From Bombiscardovia coagulans (GTDB taxonomy: Bacteria; Actinomycetota; Actinomycetes; Actinomycetales; Bifidobacteriaceae): a DNA stretch of 64,000 nt. Positions within the stretch are counted from its first letter, which is position 1. Every line of letters begins with the position of its first letter. The DNA is taken from NCBI RefSeq assembly GCF_002259585.1, contig NZ_MWWS01000009.1, positions 105,398-169,397 on the forward strand, in the 5' to 3' direction. The notes beneath the pieces were generated by a model that saw only the letters and a list, made by a program, of their open reading frames with translations, was not told where the DNA came from and did not search any database. Made by a program: the position numbers and the translations under genes. Below are positions 1 to 9,044 of this stretch, piece after piece.

Positions 1-117
1 ACGTAGTCCAGCAATGTGATCAAGAGAAGCTAGTAACGAACCGCACTAACCTGGGAAAGCCAACACGTCGTGCAGAGTCTCGTGTACTTGTGCCAACTCG
101 TAGATGCAAGCATAGAC

Positions 118-1053
118 TTATATTTGCTCTTCTTCACTGAGCTCTGAGTGCAGCATGTCGAGCGAAACTCGCAGGTCGGGCGGATATTGCGAATCCACCG
201 TAGTCCAAATCTTCGTACGTGGATGACGAAACTCAAGATGGGTTGCGTGAAGCCATTGACGGTTCAAACGTAACCGTTCTGCTAGCACCGGATTAGCCCC
301 ATACATATGATCACCCACCAGAGGATGGCCGATAGACGAAAAATGCACACGAATCTGGTGTGTACGACCCGTCTCTAAATTCACTTGGACAAGGGTCGCT
401 CCACGAAGACGTTCAAGTACATCCCAGTGTGTGATTGCCTCTTTACCGGCTGGGGTAACAGTAAAGCGAAAATCAGAGACTCGTGCTCTTCCAATTGGAG
501 CCTCAATTGTTGCTTTGTCCTGTTTCAACGAACCTTGTACGAGGGCATGATAGATTTTAACAACTTCGTGATGAGTGAACTGCTTACGCATTTCCTTGTA
601 TGCAAGATCTGACTTGCATACCAGCATCAGCCCACTAGTACCGGCATCTAAACGTGAAACAATACCTTGACGACCTTGTGCACCAAGATTCGTGATGTGG
701 ACACCTCGGTCTAGTAAAGAACCTAAGACCGTAGGCCCTACCCAACCTGGAGAAGCATGCGCAGCAACACCAACTGGTTTATCGACAACAACTACGTCAT
801 CATCCTCATAGACAACAGCCATTTCTTCTGAAATAGGCTCCCCTTCAGCAGCTGGTGAGGATTCATCTACCTCTATCATGTCGCCTGACTGCAAGATCGT
901 AGCTTTGTGAACGTTGCGGTTGAGGAGCCGGGCACGATCTGACTGAATCAGCTCGCCTGCTTTGGCTCGAGAGATCCCTAACATTTTTGCTAGCGCCATA
1001 TCAAGTCGGAGTCCAATGAGGGCATCCGGTGCCGGCAACAGTTTGTTACTCAC
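118..1053 (-). CDS. rluD: RluD-family 23S rRNA pseudouridine synthase
   Basis: Converts specific uridines of large-subunit rRNA to pseudouridine in the cytoplasm. The 311-residue protein has an N-terminal S4 RNA-binding domain (about residues 15-60, with RLDMALAKMLGISRAKA) followed by the RluA/RluD catalytic domain. The signature SRLDAGTSGLML carries the catalytic Asp, and GRTHQIRVHF is the conserved downstream motif. The GTG start overlaps the lspA stop (GTGA), so the two are translationally coupled. It is the last gene seen of the glyS-to-rluD run. The family is clear; RluD rather than a sister RluA-type enzyme is inferred from the S4 domain and the lspA neighbour. Confidence 0.9.
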   Translation of the reverse strand: MSNKLLPAPDALIGLRLDMALAKMLGISRAKAGELIQSDRARLLNRNVHKATILQSGDMIEVDESSPAAEGEPISEEMAVVYEDDDVVVVDKPVGVAAHASPGWVGPTVLGSLLDRGVHITNLGAQGRQGIVSRLDAGTSGLMLVCKSDLAYKEMRKQFTHHEVVKIYHALVQGSLKQDKATIEAPIGRARVSDFRFTVTPAGKEAITHWDVLERLRGATLVQVNLETGRTHQIRVHFSSIGHPLVGDHMYGANPVLAERLRLNRQWLHATHLEFRHPRTKIWTTVDSQYPPDLRVSLDMLHSELSEEEQI

Positions 1054-1613
1054 AGCACAACCTCTTGAAAGTCAGCAGCTTCCGTCACAAGGTCAGTTTT
1101 AGTGTCTTGTACAGTTGCTTTAAACGGTTTTCCCATCATAATCAACACAATGATCAAGAGGGCTGCCATAGTCAAATAGATGTCAGCTACATTGCCAACT
1201 GACCAACCATAGTCAATAAAGTCTACGACTCGCCCATCAAGAAAACCGTGGGCGTACACAACTCGATCGATTAAATTGCCTACAGCTCCTGAAAAAGCTA
1301 AAGCAAAAGCTATGGTCCAAGCCATTGAGTCAGTCGATACAAACAAAATGATAAAAGCGACACAGGCCACGACTGCAACCAGTGATATCAGCCATGTGTA
1401 ATCAGATCCTAAACCAAGTGACGCCCCTGGATTGCGTAAAAGGCGCAAAGACAGCACTTTGGGGATAAGAACCTCAGCCCTGCCCTCAGTCAGCCTCACT
1501 TGCGCCAGAGCTTTGGTTACCTGGTCCAAGCCAGTTGCAATAAGAACTAGGCATGCGAAGACGGCCACGCGTCTGCGCAGCCGTCTAGATTTCCTTTGTA
1601 CTGTTGTACTCAC
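1050..1613 (-). CDS. lspA: Lipoprotein signal peptidase (signal peptidase II)
   Basis: Integral membrane aspartyl protease that removes the signal peptide from diacylglyceryl-modified prolipoproteins. Four hydrophobic segments fit the family. The two catalytic Asp motifs are visible as GNLIDR and GRVVDFIDYG, separated by the usual short loop. At 187 residues it is normal length with a slightly long, basic N-terminus (QRKSRRLRRR). The start is GTG with a weak ribosome site. It sits between divIVA and rluD, a common actinobacterial order, and overlaps rluD by four bases. Confidence 0.93.
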   Translation of the reverse strand: MSTTVQRKSRRLRRRVAVFACLVLIATGLDQVTKALAQVRLTEGRAEVLIPKVLSLRLLRNPGASLGLGSDYTWLISLVAVVACVAFIILFVSTDSMAWTIAFALAFSGAVGNLIDRVVYAHGFLDGRVVDFIDYGWSVGNVADIYLTMAALLIIVLIMMGKPFKATVQDTKTDLVTEAADFQEVVL

Positions 1614-1630
1614 AGATCCGCAGCCTGACT

Positions 1631-2980
1631 TTAATATCGTGGGCTGCTGCTGCTATCTTTATTCTCAACCAACTGGTAGTTATTGGTATCAGATACTTGA
1701 GAAACAAGCTGTCCCAAGAACTCTGTCAACCTGCTACGATATTCAGCCTCGAATTGCTTGAGGTTCTGAATATTTCCTTCCACGACCTTTGACTGAGCCA
1801 TGAGCTTCTCTTGAATGTTTGCGGCATAGCGCTCAGCCGATTCACGAGTACTTCTATCGTAGGACTGGGCCCTCTGCTGAACCTGAAGCTCGTATTCATC
1901 GGCTTCATTACGCTTACTCTTGGAATACGATTCGGCGTCTTCTCGTATCTTAGAAGCGTAAGTATCGGCTTGGTTATGTACGTTCTGTGAGTAAGCATCT
2001 GCCTCAGAATGAGTACGTTTTGCATAGTCATCAGCCTCAGAACGAGTCTTTCGAGCATAGGAGTCCGCTTTTGACATTGCTTCGTCGACTTTAGACTGGC
2101 TAGAGGCCACTATCTCTGCGCCCTTGGCTTTGCCCTTGTCTACGTACTGGTCATGGAGTTGCATAGCCAGAGTGAGCATAGCTGTAGCACGCTCAGCTTC
2201 AGTGCTCGCATTTGCACCGGCGCCTGCGATCTGCTGGAGACTTCCAGTTACGGGAGCAGGTTCAGCTTTGGCCATTTGCGTACGTAGCTCTTCTTCACGC
2301 TTGCGGGCTTCTTCTAGCTGGCGGGACAGTTGGGCTGTCTTCGAGCTTTCTTCTTGGATGGTCTGCTGGAAGTGTGCAATCTGCTGGCGTGCGCCAGTAG
2401 CATTCTGCTGGGCAGCAGCCAAATCCCTCTTGGTGGAATTGAGCTCTTGATTAAGTGCGTCAATTTGACGGCGAGCTTCGTCACGTTCACGCTCAACGGT
2501 AAGCATACGATTACTATCTACAGGTTGCGCAATGGAACCTTGTGCGGCCTGCGCGGTCAGCTGGTCAATCTGCTGGTTAAGCTGAGCGACCTGCTTTTTC
2601 AATTGCTCATTCTGCTGAGATATCGTGCGGGATCGCTCTTCCGCTTCAGCAACCCGCTGTTGCATCTGTGGGTTCATCTGCATAGGTTGTGCATTCTGTT
2701 GGGGCACTGAAGCGAGCTGAACCTTTAAATTACGGTTTTCATTTTGCAGAGACTGAACCTGTGCGGTCAGTTCAGAAATTTTTGAGTTTAAATTAGCTAC
2801 ATCAGGACCGAAGGACTGCGTAGAAGCGCCGTTCCCCTGAACTGCTTGCTTACCTAGAGCCTCTACAGTCTCGGTAACTTGGTCAAGGAAGTCATCGACT
2901 TCATCGACGTCATAACCTTCCTTGAACCGTACCGTTTGGAAGGTATGCTCCCGTATATCTTTGGGCGTCAAAAGAGCCAT
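1631..2980 (-). CDS. DivIVA/Wag31-type polar growth protein
   Basis: Coiled-coil scaffold that marks curved membrane at poles and septa and directs peptidoglycan synthesis. The N-terminus MALLTPKDIREHTFQTVRFK followed by EGYDVDEVDDFLDQV is the canonical DivIVA domain. It is followed by long Gln- and Glu-rich heptad repeats (about residues 60-240) and a second coiled stretch (about 300-410) made of repeating units such as RSEADDYAKRTHSEADAYSQ. I chose the ATG at 2980 rather than the upstream in-frame codon because a good GAGGTGGAG ribosome site precedes it. At 449 residues it is longer than mycobacterial Wag31, as expected for Bifidobacteriaceae. Its position beside yggT and sepF supports the role. 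Confidence 0.93.
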   Translation of the reverse strand: MALLTPKDIREHTFQTVRFKEGYDVDEVDDFLDQVTETVEALGKQAVQGNGASTQSFGPDVANLNSKISELTAQVQSLQNENRNLKVQLASVPQQNAQPMQMNPQMQQRVAEAEERSRTISQQNEQLKKQVAQLNQQIDQLTAQAAQGSIAQPVDSNRMLTVERERDEARRQIDALNQELNSTKRDLAAAQQNATGARQQIAHFQQTIQEESSKTAQLSRQLEEARKREEELRTQMAKAEPAPVTGSLQQIAGAGANASTEAERATAMLTLAMQLHDQYVDKGKAKGAEIVASSQSKVDEAMSKADSYARKTRSEADDYAKRTHSEADAYSQNVHNQADTYASKIREDAESYSKSKRNEADEYELQVQQRAQSYDRSTRESAERYAANIQEKLMAQSKVVEGNIQNLKQFEAEYRSRLTEFLGQLVSQVSDTNNYQLVENKDSSSSPRY

Positions 2981-3141
2981 GTGTATCTCCACCTCGCTTC
3001 GGCAACAGTCTACCTGCATTCCTGTTCTTACAATAATGCTAGCACGCTAACCGTCTCAACATCTCTGAAAACTCAGACCAACCTAAAGCCTTCACGTACT
3101 TTTGGGCAAAAGTTAGGTATGTCACCTTCATCCACCTTTTA

Positions 3142-3435
3142 TCAGATGACAAAGTTCACAGCCATTTGCAAAACAATTAGAGCAAACCATAGCACCAAAA
3201 AACTGACATCTAACTGAATTCTACCCAATGGCAAAGGAGGAATATATCTTCTCAGCCATCGCAAAGGCGGTTCTGTCAGCTGGTATATGATCGATATAAT
3301 CGATGCAACCAAACCACGTGGATACCACCGTGGCGACAAAACCAATATCCAATCTACAATCATACGCATGAATAGGACGAAAATATACGCGTCTATCAAC
3401 CAATTGATAATATATGACACCAAGCCAAGTAACAT
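3142..3435 (-). CDS. YggT family membrane protein
   Basis: A 97-residue protein with two hydrophobic segments (about residues 3-28 and 72-95) around a loop reading RMIVDWILVLSPRWYPRG and LTEPPLRWLRRYIPP, the YggT signature. The family is found next to sepF/ftsZ and divIVA in Gram-positive bacteria. Its biochemical role is unsettled; involvement in division or osmotic tolerance has been suggested for relatives. It lies between sepF and divIVA on the same strand and is probably co-transcribed with them. Confidence 0.9.
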   Translation of the reverse strand: MLLGLVSYIINWLIDAYIFVLFMRMIVDWILVLSPRWYPRGLVASIISIIYQLTEPPLRWLRRYIPPLPLGRIQLDVSFLVLWFALIVLQMAVNFVI

Positions 3436-3482
3436 TGAAGTGCAGCTCCTTACAGCAAGTTCATCATGCGTATAGGGCGAAA

Positions 3483-3971
3483 CTAGTTACCAAAAAAAGC
3501 CTGAGCAGGCGATTGTGGCTGGGGTTCTTCCACTTTAATATTGACCTGTGCAGGGCTCAACAAAAAGACACGTGGGGTGACTCGCTCAATGGAACCCCGC
3601 ACACCAAAGACTACTCCGGCAGAAAAGTCTACTATTCTGTACGCTACAGACTCACTGACTCCGCTCAGGTTGAGAACTACAGGCACACCATCTCGAATAG
3701 CCCGCCCAACCATCTGTGCATCCTCATATGTCTTGGGATGAATAGTAGTTATGCGGTTAAGACGGTTCTGGAATGGGGTAACGCTAGCCGAAGACGTTGT
3801 CGATGCTGAATCAACAGCAGTCGAAGCATGAGTAGAAGCTATAGGGGTAACCGAGTAATCAGTGTCAAAGCCGGCTTCTTGTACATCTTCTTCCTGGTCC
3901 ATCTCGTTCTCGTCATCGACTACGTCAGCCATACCGAAGTACGACATAGCGTTCTTCATTAATCCGGCCAT
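3483..3971 (-). CDS. sepF: Cell division protein SepF
   Basis: Membrane-associated FtsZ partner that aligns and anchors the Z-ring, the main FtsZ anchor in actinobacteria, which lack FtsA. The N-terminus (MAGLMKNAMSYFGMADV) is the amphipathic membrane-binding helix, followed by an acidic, Ser/Thr-rich linker (about residues 20-70). The globular domain has the conserved ITTIHPKTYEDAQMVGRAIRDG and VVLNLSG motifs. At 162 residues it is normal length. An AGGAG ribosome site precedes the ATG. It lies 53 bp downstream of ftsZ. Confidence 0.95.
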   Translation of the reverse strand: MAGLMKNAMSYFGMADVVDDENEMDQEEDVQEAGFDTDYSVTPIASTHASTAVDSASTTSSASVTPFQNRLNRITTIHPKTYEDAQMVGRAIRDGVPVVLNLSGVSESVAYRIVDFSAGVVFGVRGSIERVTPRVFLLSPAQVNIKVEEPQPQSPAQAFFGN

Positions 3972-4024
3972 GACTTCTTACTCCTATCGCTTTTGTCACT
4001 TACATCTTATTCGAGGGTACTTGC

Positions 4025-5251
4025 TCAACGCAGGAAGTCTGGGATATCTAAGTATCCGCTATTGTCTATTGGCTTTTCATCATCACTGGCAGGAGCGGCA
4101 AGCTTCTGCCCTTGGCTTTCAACTTCAGCTGACTCAGTCTGCCAAGTCTGATTAGCTTCCTGGTCAATATCCTCGCTCTCAGCGTTGGCGTGTGTATGCT
4201 CTTCTGGGTTCTCCTGTACCTGAATCTCATCGACGTCAGCAGCAGACAAGTCGTGAGAGGCTTGTTCATAGGAGGAGACCTTCTGCGCATTAGGATCGAA
4301 ACCAGCAGCTATGACCGTAACACGAACTTCATCACCATAAGCGTCATCCAGTGCCAGACCCCAGATGATCTGAGCCTCTGGGTGTATAGCATCCTGAACC
4401 AGTTTGGCAGCCGCGGAAGCTTCTTGCATAGTCAAATCTGTTGGACCTGCCACGTTAATGAGAGCACCGTGGGCACCTTCGATAGACTCTTCCAGAAGTG
4501 GTGAAGAGATAGCGATCTCAGCAGCTTGTGTAGCACGATCTTCCCCACGTGCAGCACCGATACCGAAGAGTGCTGTACCAGCATCCTTCAAAATAGCGGT
4601 AACATCAGAGAAATCAACATGAATGTATGAATTCATAGTAATGAGATCAGTGATACCCTGAACTCCGGCGAGCAATGCTGTATCGGCTGTCTTGAAAGCA
4701 TCCATAACCGAAACAGTGCGATCGGACAAGTCTAGAAGACGATCATTCGGAATAACAATGAGTGCATCTACTTCTTTACGAAGATTTTCGATGCCGGATT
4801 CTGCTGAAGCCGCACGACGTGGACCTTCAAAGGTAAATGGCCGTGTGACTACTGCAATGGTAAGAGCACCCTGTTGACGGGCTGCACGAGCAACGACAGG
4901 ACTGGCACCTGTACCGGTACCACCGCCCTCTCCCGCTGTTACGAAAACCATATCTGAGCCTTTGAGGACTTCCTCAATATCGCTCTGATGGTCTTTTGCT
5001 GCCTTGGCACCCTTTTCTGGGTCAGCACCAGCACCCAAACCGCGTGAATTCATGTCCGACAAGGAAATCTTCACATTTGCATCTGAGCGTAGCAAATCCT
5101 TGGCATCAGTGTTTATTGCGACAAATTCTACGTTTTGCAAGCCCTCTGCAATCATACGATTGACAGCATTGCCGCCTGCGCCACCGACACCGACGACCTT
5201 GATATTGGTCTTGTCATTGAAATTGTCAGTCTGGGCAATCTCGCTCACCAT
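4025..5251 (-). CDS. ftsZ: Cell division protein FtsZ
   Basis: Tubulin-like GTPase that polymerises into the division ring. The 408-residue protein shows the N-terminal IKVVGVGGAGGNAVNRM nucleotide-binding motif, the tubulin signature GEGGGTGTGASPV, and the T7-loop region NSYIHVDFSDVTAI. A variable acidic linker from about residue 320 leads to the C-terminal DIPDFLR tail that binds SepF and other partners. Upstream lie dusB and glyS rather than murC/ftsQ, so ftsZ is detached from the dcw cluster here. The 241-bp gap to dusB probably holds its own promoter, which I could not assign. Confidence 0.97.
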   Translation of the reverse strand: MVSEIAQTDNFNDKTNIKVVGVGGAGGNAVNRMIAEGLQNVEFVAINTDAKDLLRSDANVKISLSDMNSRGLGAGADPEKGAKAAKDHQSDIEEVLKGSDMVFVTAGEGGGTGTGASPVVARAARQQGALTIAVVTRPFTFEGPRRAASAESGIENLRKEVDALIVIPNDRLLDLSDRTVSVMDAFKTADTALLAGVQGITDLITMNSYIHVDFSDVTAILKDAGTALFGIGAARGEDRATQAAEIAISSPLLEESIEGAHGALINVAGPTDLTMQEASAAAKLVQDAIHPEAQIIWGLALDDAYGDEVRVTVIAAGFDPNAQKVSSYEQASHDLSAADVDEIQVQENPEEHTHANAESEDIDQEANQTWQTESAEVESQGQKLAAPASDDEKPIDNSGYLDIPDFLR

Positions 5252-5492
5252 ATGCTCCTGTCACTCCACGTTACGGTCAACTCTAGCGCAAGCCTGATAC
5301 GCCAACACGCACACATACAGACATATTCTAGACTAACACCCAACTCTTTCACTATTATATAGAGCTTCCTAACTTTGTCTGCACAGTTTGCTGTTTTCTT
5401 TTACGAACGAACATATACGCAATAAACTGCAATTCAATATGGTAAAACAGTTAGTCTTGCTCTGTATGCACTTCCACAGGACTTGTTGGTAC

Positions 5493-6656
5493 TCAGTATG
5501 AAGCGTCCATCGGATCATCACCAAAAAGAGCTTTCCGCTCTTCGTCCGAAGTGGCACGACTATCGAGCCAACCGTATGGAAGATGTACTTTTTTAGCGTA
5601 ACGCACCCTTCCACGAGGCTTTGCAGCGACTGACTCAGGATAGGCCTGTTCTTGTGGCAGCAAGGCTATTTGTTTCTCAACATCAGCTATGCTTTCACAT
5701 TCCATGAAAGCTCGCCGCGTAGAACCACCAACTGGAAAGCCCTTCAGATACCAGGCAACATGCTTACGCATATCATGCACAGCCATTTGCTCATCCCCAT
5801 CATAAAACTCCACCAGCAGCCGAGCATGAAGGATCATAATGCGACCAACTTGACCAAGCGTAGGTTCAAAACGCTCACTGTTTCCAGAAAAAGCATGAGC
5901 TATATCACTAAAAAGCCAAGGGCGGCCCTGACATCCACGCCCAATAGCAACGCCTGCACAGCCGGTTTGTGCAACCATTGCTGCTGCGTCTTCAGCTGTC
6001 CAAATGTCACCGTTACCAAACACAGGAATGTCTAATGCTTGCACCAATTGCCCAATTCGTGACCAATCCGAGTGCCCTCCATAGTATTCAGCTGTCGTAC
6101 GCGCGTGCAAGGTGACTGCGGCACATCCTTCTTCTTGTACTATGTGCCCAGCTTCCAGGAAAGTTGTATGGTCGGCATCAATACCAACACGGATCTTTGC
6201 TGTCACTGGAATACCAGCTGTACTGCATACGCTGACTACCCGATGCACAAGCTCAGCGAATAGATCCAACTTCCAAGGCAGGGCCGACCCACCACCACGC
6301 CGAGTAACTTTAGGAACAGGGCATCCAAAATTTAAGTCAATATGGTCTGCCATCTGTCCATCTACTACCATGTGAGCAGCTTGTTCCACAATTACTGGAT
6401 CTACTCCGTACAACTGGAGGGATCGAACGCGCTCACTGGAATGAAAACGACATAAGCGAAATGCCTTGGGATTCTTAGCTACCAAGGCTCTGGCGGTGAC
6501 CATTTCCGCTACATACAGACCGTCAGGCCCAAATTCCTCGCACAAGACACGAAAAGGCCAATTTGTGACCCCTGCCATCGGTGAAAGAACTACAGGGGTT
6601 GGTATTGTTATTGAGCCCAGTTGCACTGGGCTCAATGCGACTTGCTGATTTACCAT
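5493..6656 (-). CDS. dusB: tRNA-dihydrouridine synthase, DusB type
   Basis: FMN- and NADPH-dependent enzyme that reduces uridine to dihydrouridine in the tRNA D-loop. Visible are the flavin-binding VVLSPMAGVTNWPFR start of the TIM barrel, the catalytic-Cys motif HIDLNFGCPVPKVTRRGGGS, and the phosphate-binding end IPVFGNGDIW with GVAIGRGCQGRPW. An upstream in-frame GTG at 6671 overlaps the glyS stop. I prefer the ATG at 6656, which lies 3' of a GGCGGTGA stretch, but both are possible. The near-overlap with glyS indicates one transcript. Confidence 0.92.
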   Translation of the reverse strand: MVNQQVALSPVQLGSITIPTPVVLSPMAGVTNWPFRVLCEEFGPDGLYVAEMVTARALVAKNPKAFRLCRFHSSERVRSLQLYGVDPVIVEQAAHMVVDGQMADHIDLNFGCPVPKVTRRGGGSALPWKLDLFAELVHRVVSVCSTAGIPVTAKIRVGIDADHTTFLEAGHIVQEEGCAAVTLHARTTAEYYGGHSDWSRIGQLVQALDIPVFGNGDIWTAEDAAAMVAQTGCAGVAIGRGCQGRPWLFSDIAHAFSGNSERFEPTLGQVGRIMILHARLLVEFYDGDEQMAVHDMRKHVAWYLKGFPVGGSTRRAFMECESIADVEKQIALLPQEQAYPESVAAKPRGRVRYAKKVHLPYGWLDSRATSDEERKALFGDDPMDASY

Positions 6657-6660
6657 AAAT

Positions 6661-8178
6661 TTAGTATTCACCGCCGGCTTCAGCCACGGTTACCGGAGCA
6701 GACTCATCTGCCCCTACCTCTTTTGCTACGTCTACAGCTCCATCAGCAGCAGTTGTACCTGTCACAGCAACAGGTCCTTCAGGATACCGCACACGTTTCT
6801 CGTTAATACGCTCTCGCACATATGCTTCTACCTGACTAAGGTTGACACGTTCCTGAGTCATGGTGTCTCGATCACGAATAGTCACAGCTTGGTCTTCAAG
6901 CGTATCGAAGTCAACAGTGACGCATAGGGGCGTGCCAATCTCATCTTCACGCCGGTAACGACGACCAATTGCTCCAGCCTCGTCATAGTCAATCATCCAT
7001 TCATTTTGGCGCAGGTCAGCAGCCAAATTGTGGGCAAGACCTTGTAGGTCCGGTTTCTTAGACAGGGGCAACACAGCAGCCTTGATGGGAGCTAAGCGGG
7101 GATCTAGACGCAGTACTGTGCGACGGTCGACTCCGCCTTTGGTATTGGGCGCCTCATCCACGTCATATGCGTCAACCAGGAAGGCCATAAGAGAGCGTGT
7201 CAGGCCTGCCGCGGGCTCGATGACATAAGGAACGTACTTCTTACCTGTTGTTTGGTCGAAGTATGAAAGATCTTCACCTGAGTGCTTAGCATGGGCTTTG
7301 AGGTCATAGTCAGTCCTGTTGGCAACACCTTCTAACTCTCCCCACAAAGAACCAGTGAAACCAAACTTGTACTCGATGTCAACAGTCCGCTTCGAGTAAT
7401 GAGCTAGTTTCTCACGAGGATGCTCATAATGTCGCAAATTCTCAGGATTAATGCCTAGATCGGTATACCAGCGAGTACGAGCATCAATCCAATACTGATG
7501 CCACTCTTCGTCAGTACCCGGCTCTACAAAAAACTCCATCTCCATTTGTTCGAACTCACGGGTTCGGAAAATGAAGTTGCCAGGGGTTATCTCATTTCTG
7601 AAGGACTTACCCATGTTAGCAATGCCAAAAGGTGGCTTGGAACGAGAAGAACTCATGACGTTCTTAAAGTCCACAAATATTCCTTGCGCAGTCTCTGGAC
7701 GTAAGTAGTGCAAACTATGGTCATCTTGCACCGGCCCCAGATGTGTCTGGAGCATCATATTAAAATCTCGTGGCTCAGTCCATTGCCCTTTAGTTCCACA
7801 ATCAGGGCAAGGGATGTCTTCCAAGCCATGTTCTGGGGCATGACCGTGCTTTTCTTGGTACGCTTCTTCGAGGGTGTCAGCGCGGTGCCGTTTGTGGCAG
7901 TTGAGGCATTCAATGAGAGGGTCATTAAATACGGAAACATGACCGGAGGCTACCCAAACGTCTGTAGGTAGGATCACTGAAGTATCTACACCGACTACAT
8001 CCTGCCGGGTAACAACCATCGACCGCCACCATTCACGCTTAATGTTGTCCTTAAGCGCCACACCTAGGGGACCATAATCCCAAGCTGAGCGTGTGCCGCC
8101 ATAGATCTCACCTGCAGGAAAGACAAACCCACGTCGCTTCGCCAGGGAGACGACTTCATCAAGTTTTGACGTTGCCAC
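6661..8178 (-). CDS. glyS: Glycyl-tRNA synthetase, alpha2 dimeric class II type
   Basis: Charges tRNA-Gly with glycine. The 505-residue protein is the single-chain eukaryote/actinobacterial form, not the tetrameric GlyQS. Motifs: [26 protein letters not shown] at the N-terminus, the class II motif 2 region [27 protein letters not shown], an inserted zinc-like region ([11 protein letters not shown] and CPDCGTKG), and motif 3 near [18 protein letters not shown]. The C-terminal anticodon-binding domain is present, followed by a short acidic tail. The start is GTG preceded by AGAAGGTG. It heads the minus-strand run. Confidence 0.95.
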   Translation of the reverse strand: MATSKLDEVVSLAKRRGFVFPAGEIYGGTRSAWDYGPLGVALKDNIKREWWRSMVVTRQDVVGVDTSVILPTDVWVASGHVSVFNDPLIECLNCHKRHRADTLEEAYQEKHGHAPEHGLEDIPCPDCGTKGQWTEPRDFNMMLQTHLGPVQDDHSLHYLRPETAQGIFVDFKNVMSSSRSKPPFGIANMGKSFRNEITPGNFIFRTREFEQMEMEFFVEPGTDEEWHQYWIDARTRWYTDLGINPENLRHYEHPREKLAHYSKRTVDIEYKFGFTGSLWGELEGVANRTDYDLKAHAKHSGEDLSYFDQTTGKKYVPYVIEPAAGLTRSLMAFLVDAYDVDEAPNTKGGVDRRTVLRLDPRLAPIKAAVLPLSKKPDLQGLAHNLAADLRQNEWMIDYDEAGAIGRRYRREDEIGTPLCVTVDFDTLEDQAVTIRDRDTMTQERVNLSQVEAYVRERINEKRVRYPEGPVAVTGTTAADGAVDVAKEVGADESAPVTVAEAGGEY

Positions 8179-8576
8179 TAGTCACACCTTCTGTTATGAA
8201 ATTAATTGCAAAGATACACGTAAACTCTATCGTTAACTTATGACCATGCAAAGCACGAATTTGCCATAGTAGGCAATAATCTAGCCCGATCACCCGTTCG
8301 GTGATTAACTATTGAAATAGTAGATTTCAACCTGCAAACGCTGTCTCAAGGAGTACCTAGGCTTACGAGTATATGCGGGCAAACTTACACAGAGTTTTAA
8401 GAAAGGCTTGCGAACTGGCCCTTGGAAGCTGTCGGATGAGACCAGCGTGATAAGGCATTTTACCAATGCCGCACACGTCGTCATTGACTCCACTCTCATG
8501 GTGTCTGCAAGACCCCCATCCTCTATTTACGTGAACCTGCTGACCAACAGATTATCGAGCAGTAAAGGACCATCCA
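8179..8576. other. Intergenic region between glyS and the thiamine-binding gene
   Basis: 398 bases without a convincing gene, separating divergent genes, so it must carry promoters for both. The only structure I see is a short inverted repeat (ATCACC at 8289-8294 with GGTGAT at 8300-8305, 5-nt loop). I found no T-box motif for glyS and no convincing TPP riboswitch for the downstream gene. Both short ORFs here are low-complexity shadows. Confidence 0.5.
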
Positions 8577-8921
8577 ATGCCAGAACTCACAACTCATGCA
8601 GACGAGGATTATGTCAACACTGTAGCAGCTGTTTCCATTGCACCTTCCGGCACTGGTGAAGAACTCTCAGAATACGTAGCACAAGTAGTAGCTGTCATAC
8701 GTGATTCCGGTCTCAAGAACGAGACAAACGCCATGTTTACCAATATTGAAGGAAACCTAGATGATGTCATGAGAGTTGTACGAGATGCAACCATGACACT
8801 TGTCTCGCAGGGCTACCGTACAGGTGTATCCCTCAAACTCGATATTCGCCCAGGAATGCATGATCAAATGGAACGAAAACCTCAACTCGTCAACGAGATT
8901 TTAGACCGCCAAAGCAAGTAG
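8577..8921 (+). CDS. Thiamine-binding protein, MTH1187/YkoF family (DUF77)
   Basis: Small 114-residue protein of the family that folds like half of YkoF and binds thiamine or hydroxymethylpyrimidine-like ligands. Family features: an N-terminal beta strand VAAVSIAPSGTGEELSEYVAQVVAVIRDSGL, the central TNAMFTNIEGNLDDVMRVVRDA region, and SLKLDIRPG near the end. Relatives often serve thiamine uptake, but no transporter gene lies beside it here, so the physiological role is open. An AAAGGA ribosome site precedes the ATG. Confidence 0.85.
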   Translation: MPELTTHADEDYVNTVAAVSIAPSGTGEELSEYVAQVVAVIRDSGLKNETNAMFTNIEGNLDDVMRVVRDATMTLVSQGYRTGVSLKLDIRPGMHDQMERKPQLVNEILDRQSK

Positions 8922-8927
8922 CCTCCT

Positions 8928-8937
8928 CCCCCCCCCC
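8928..8937. repeat. Homopolymeric C10 tract
   Basis: A run of ten C residues seven bases after the stop of the thiamine-binding gene and about 108 bases before the LacI start. Such tracts can slip during replication. It is not obviously inside a promoter spacer, so any effect on expression is speculative. Confidence 0.9.
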
Positions 8938-9044
8938 TTAACATCAGCAACGAAAGTCTGTATTAGCGGTTTCCCTGCAGCTTCTGCAAGGTGTAGGCGT
9001 TTAAGGCTCATTATAAGCTGAAAGAAGCTGAGCAGGAGGATGCA

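Noticed and set aside
1..117. Extra coding sequence after the rluD stop
   Set aside because: The rluD frame continues open for about 23 codons after its TAA, but rluD already has a normal C-terminus and the extension matches nothing I recognise.
2124..2710. Plus-strand ORFs of 108-126 residues inside divIVA
   Set aside because: They are antisense shadows of the repetitive Gln/Ala coding sequence, without ribosome sites or recognisable domains.
8179..8304. T-box before glyS
   Set aside because: No GGTGG-type T-box core or competing strand is found upstream of glyS, unlike ileS.
8340..8500. Possible TPP riboswitch before the thiamine-binding gene
   Set aside because: A few words such as ACCAGCGT recall the 3' part of the THI box, but CTGAGA and the ordered P2-P4 core are absent.
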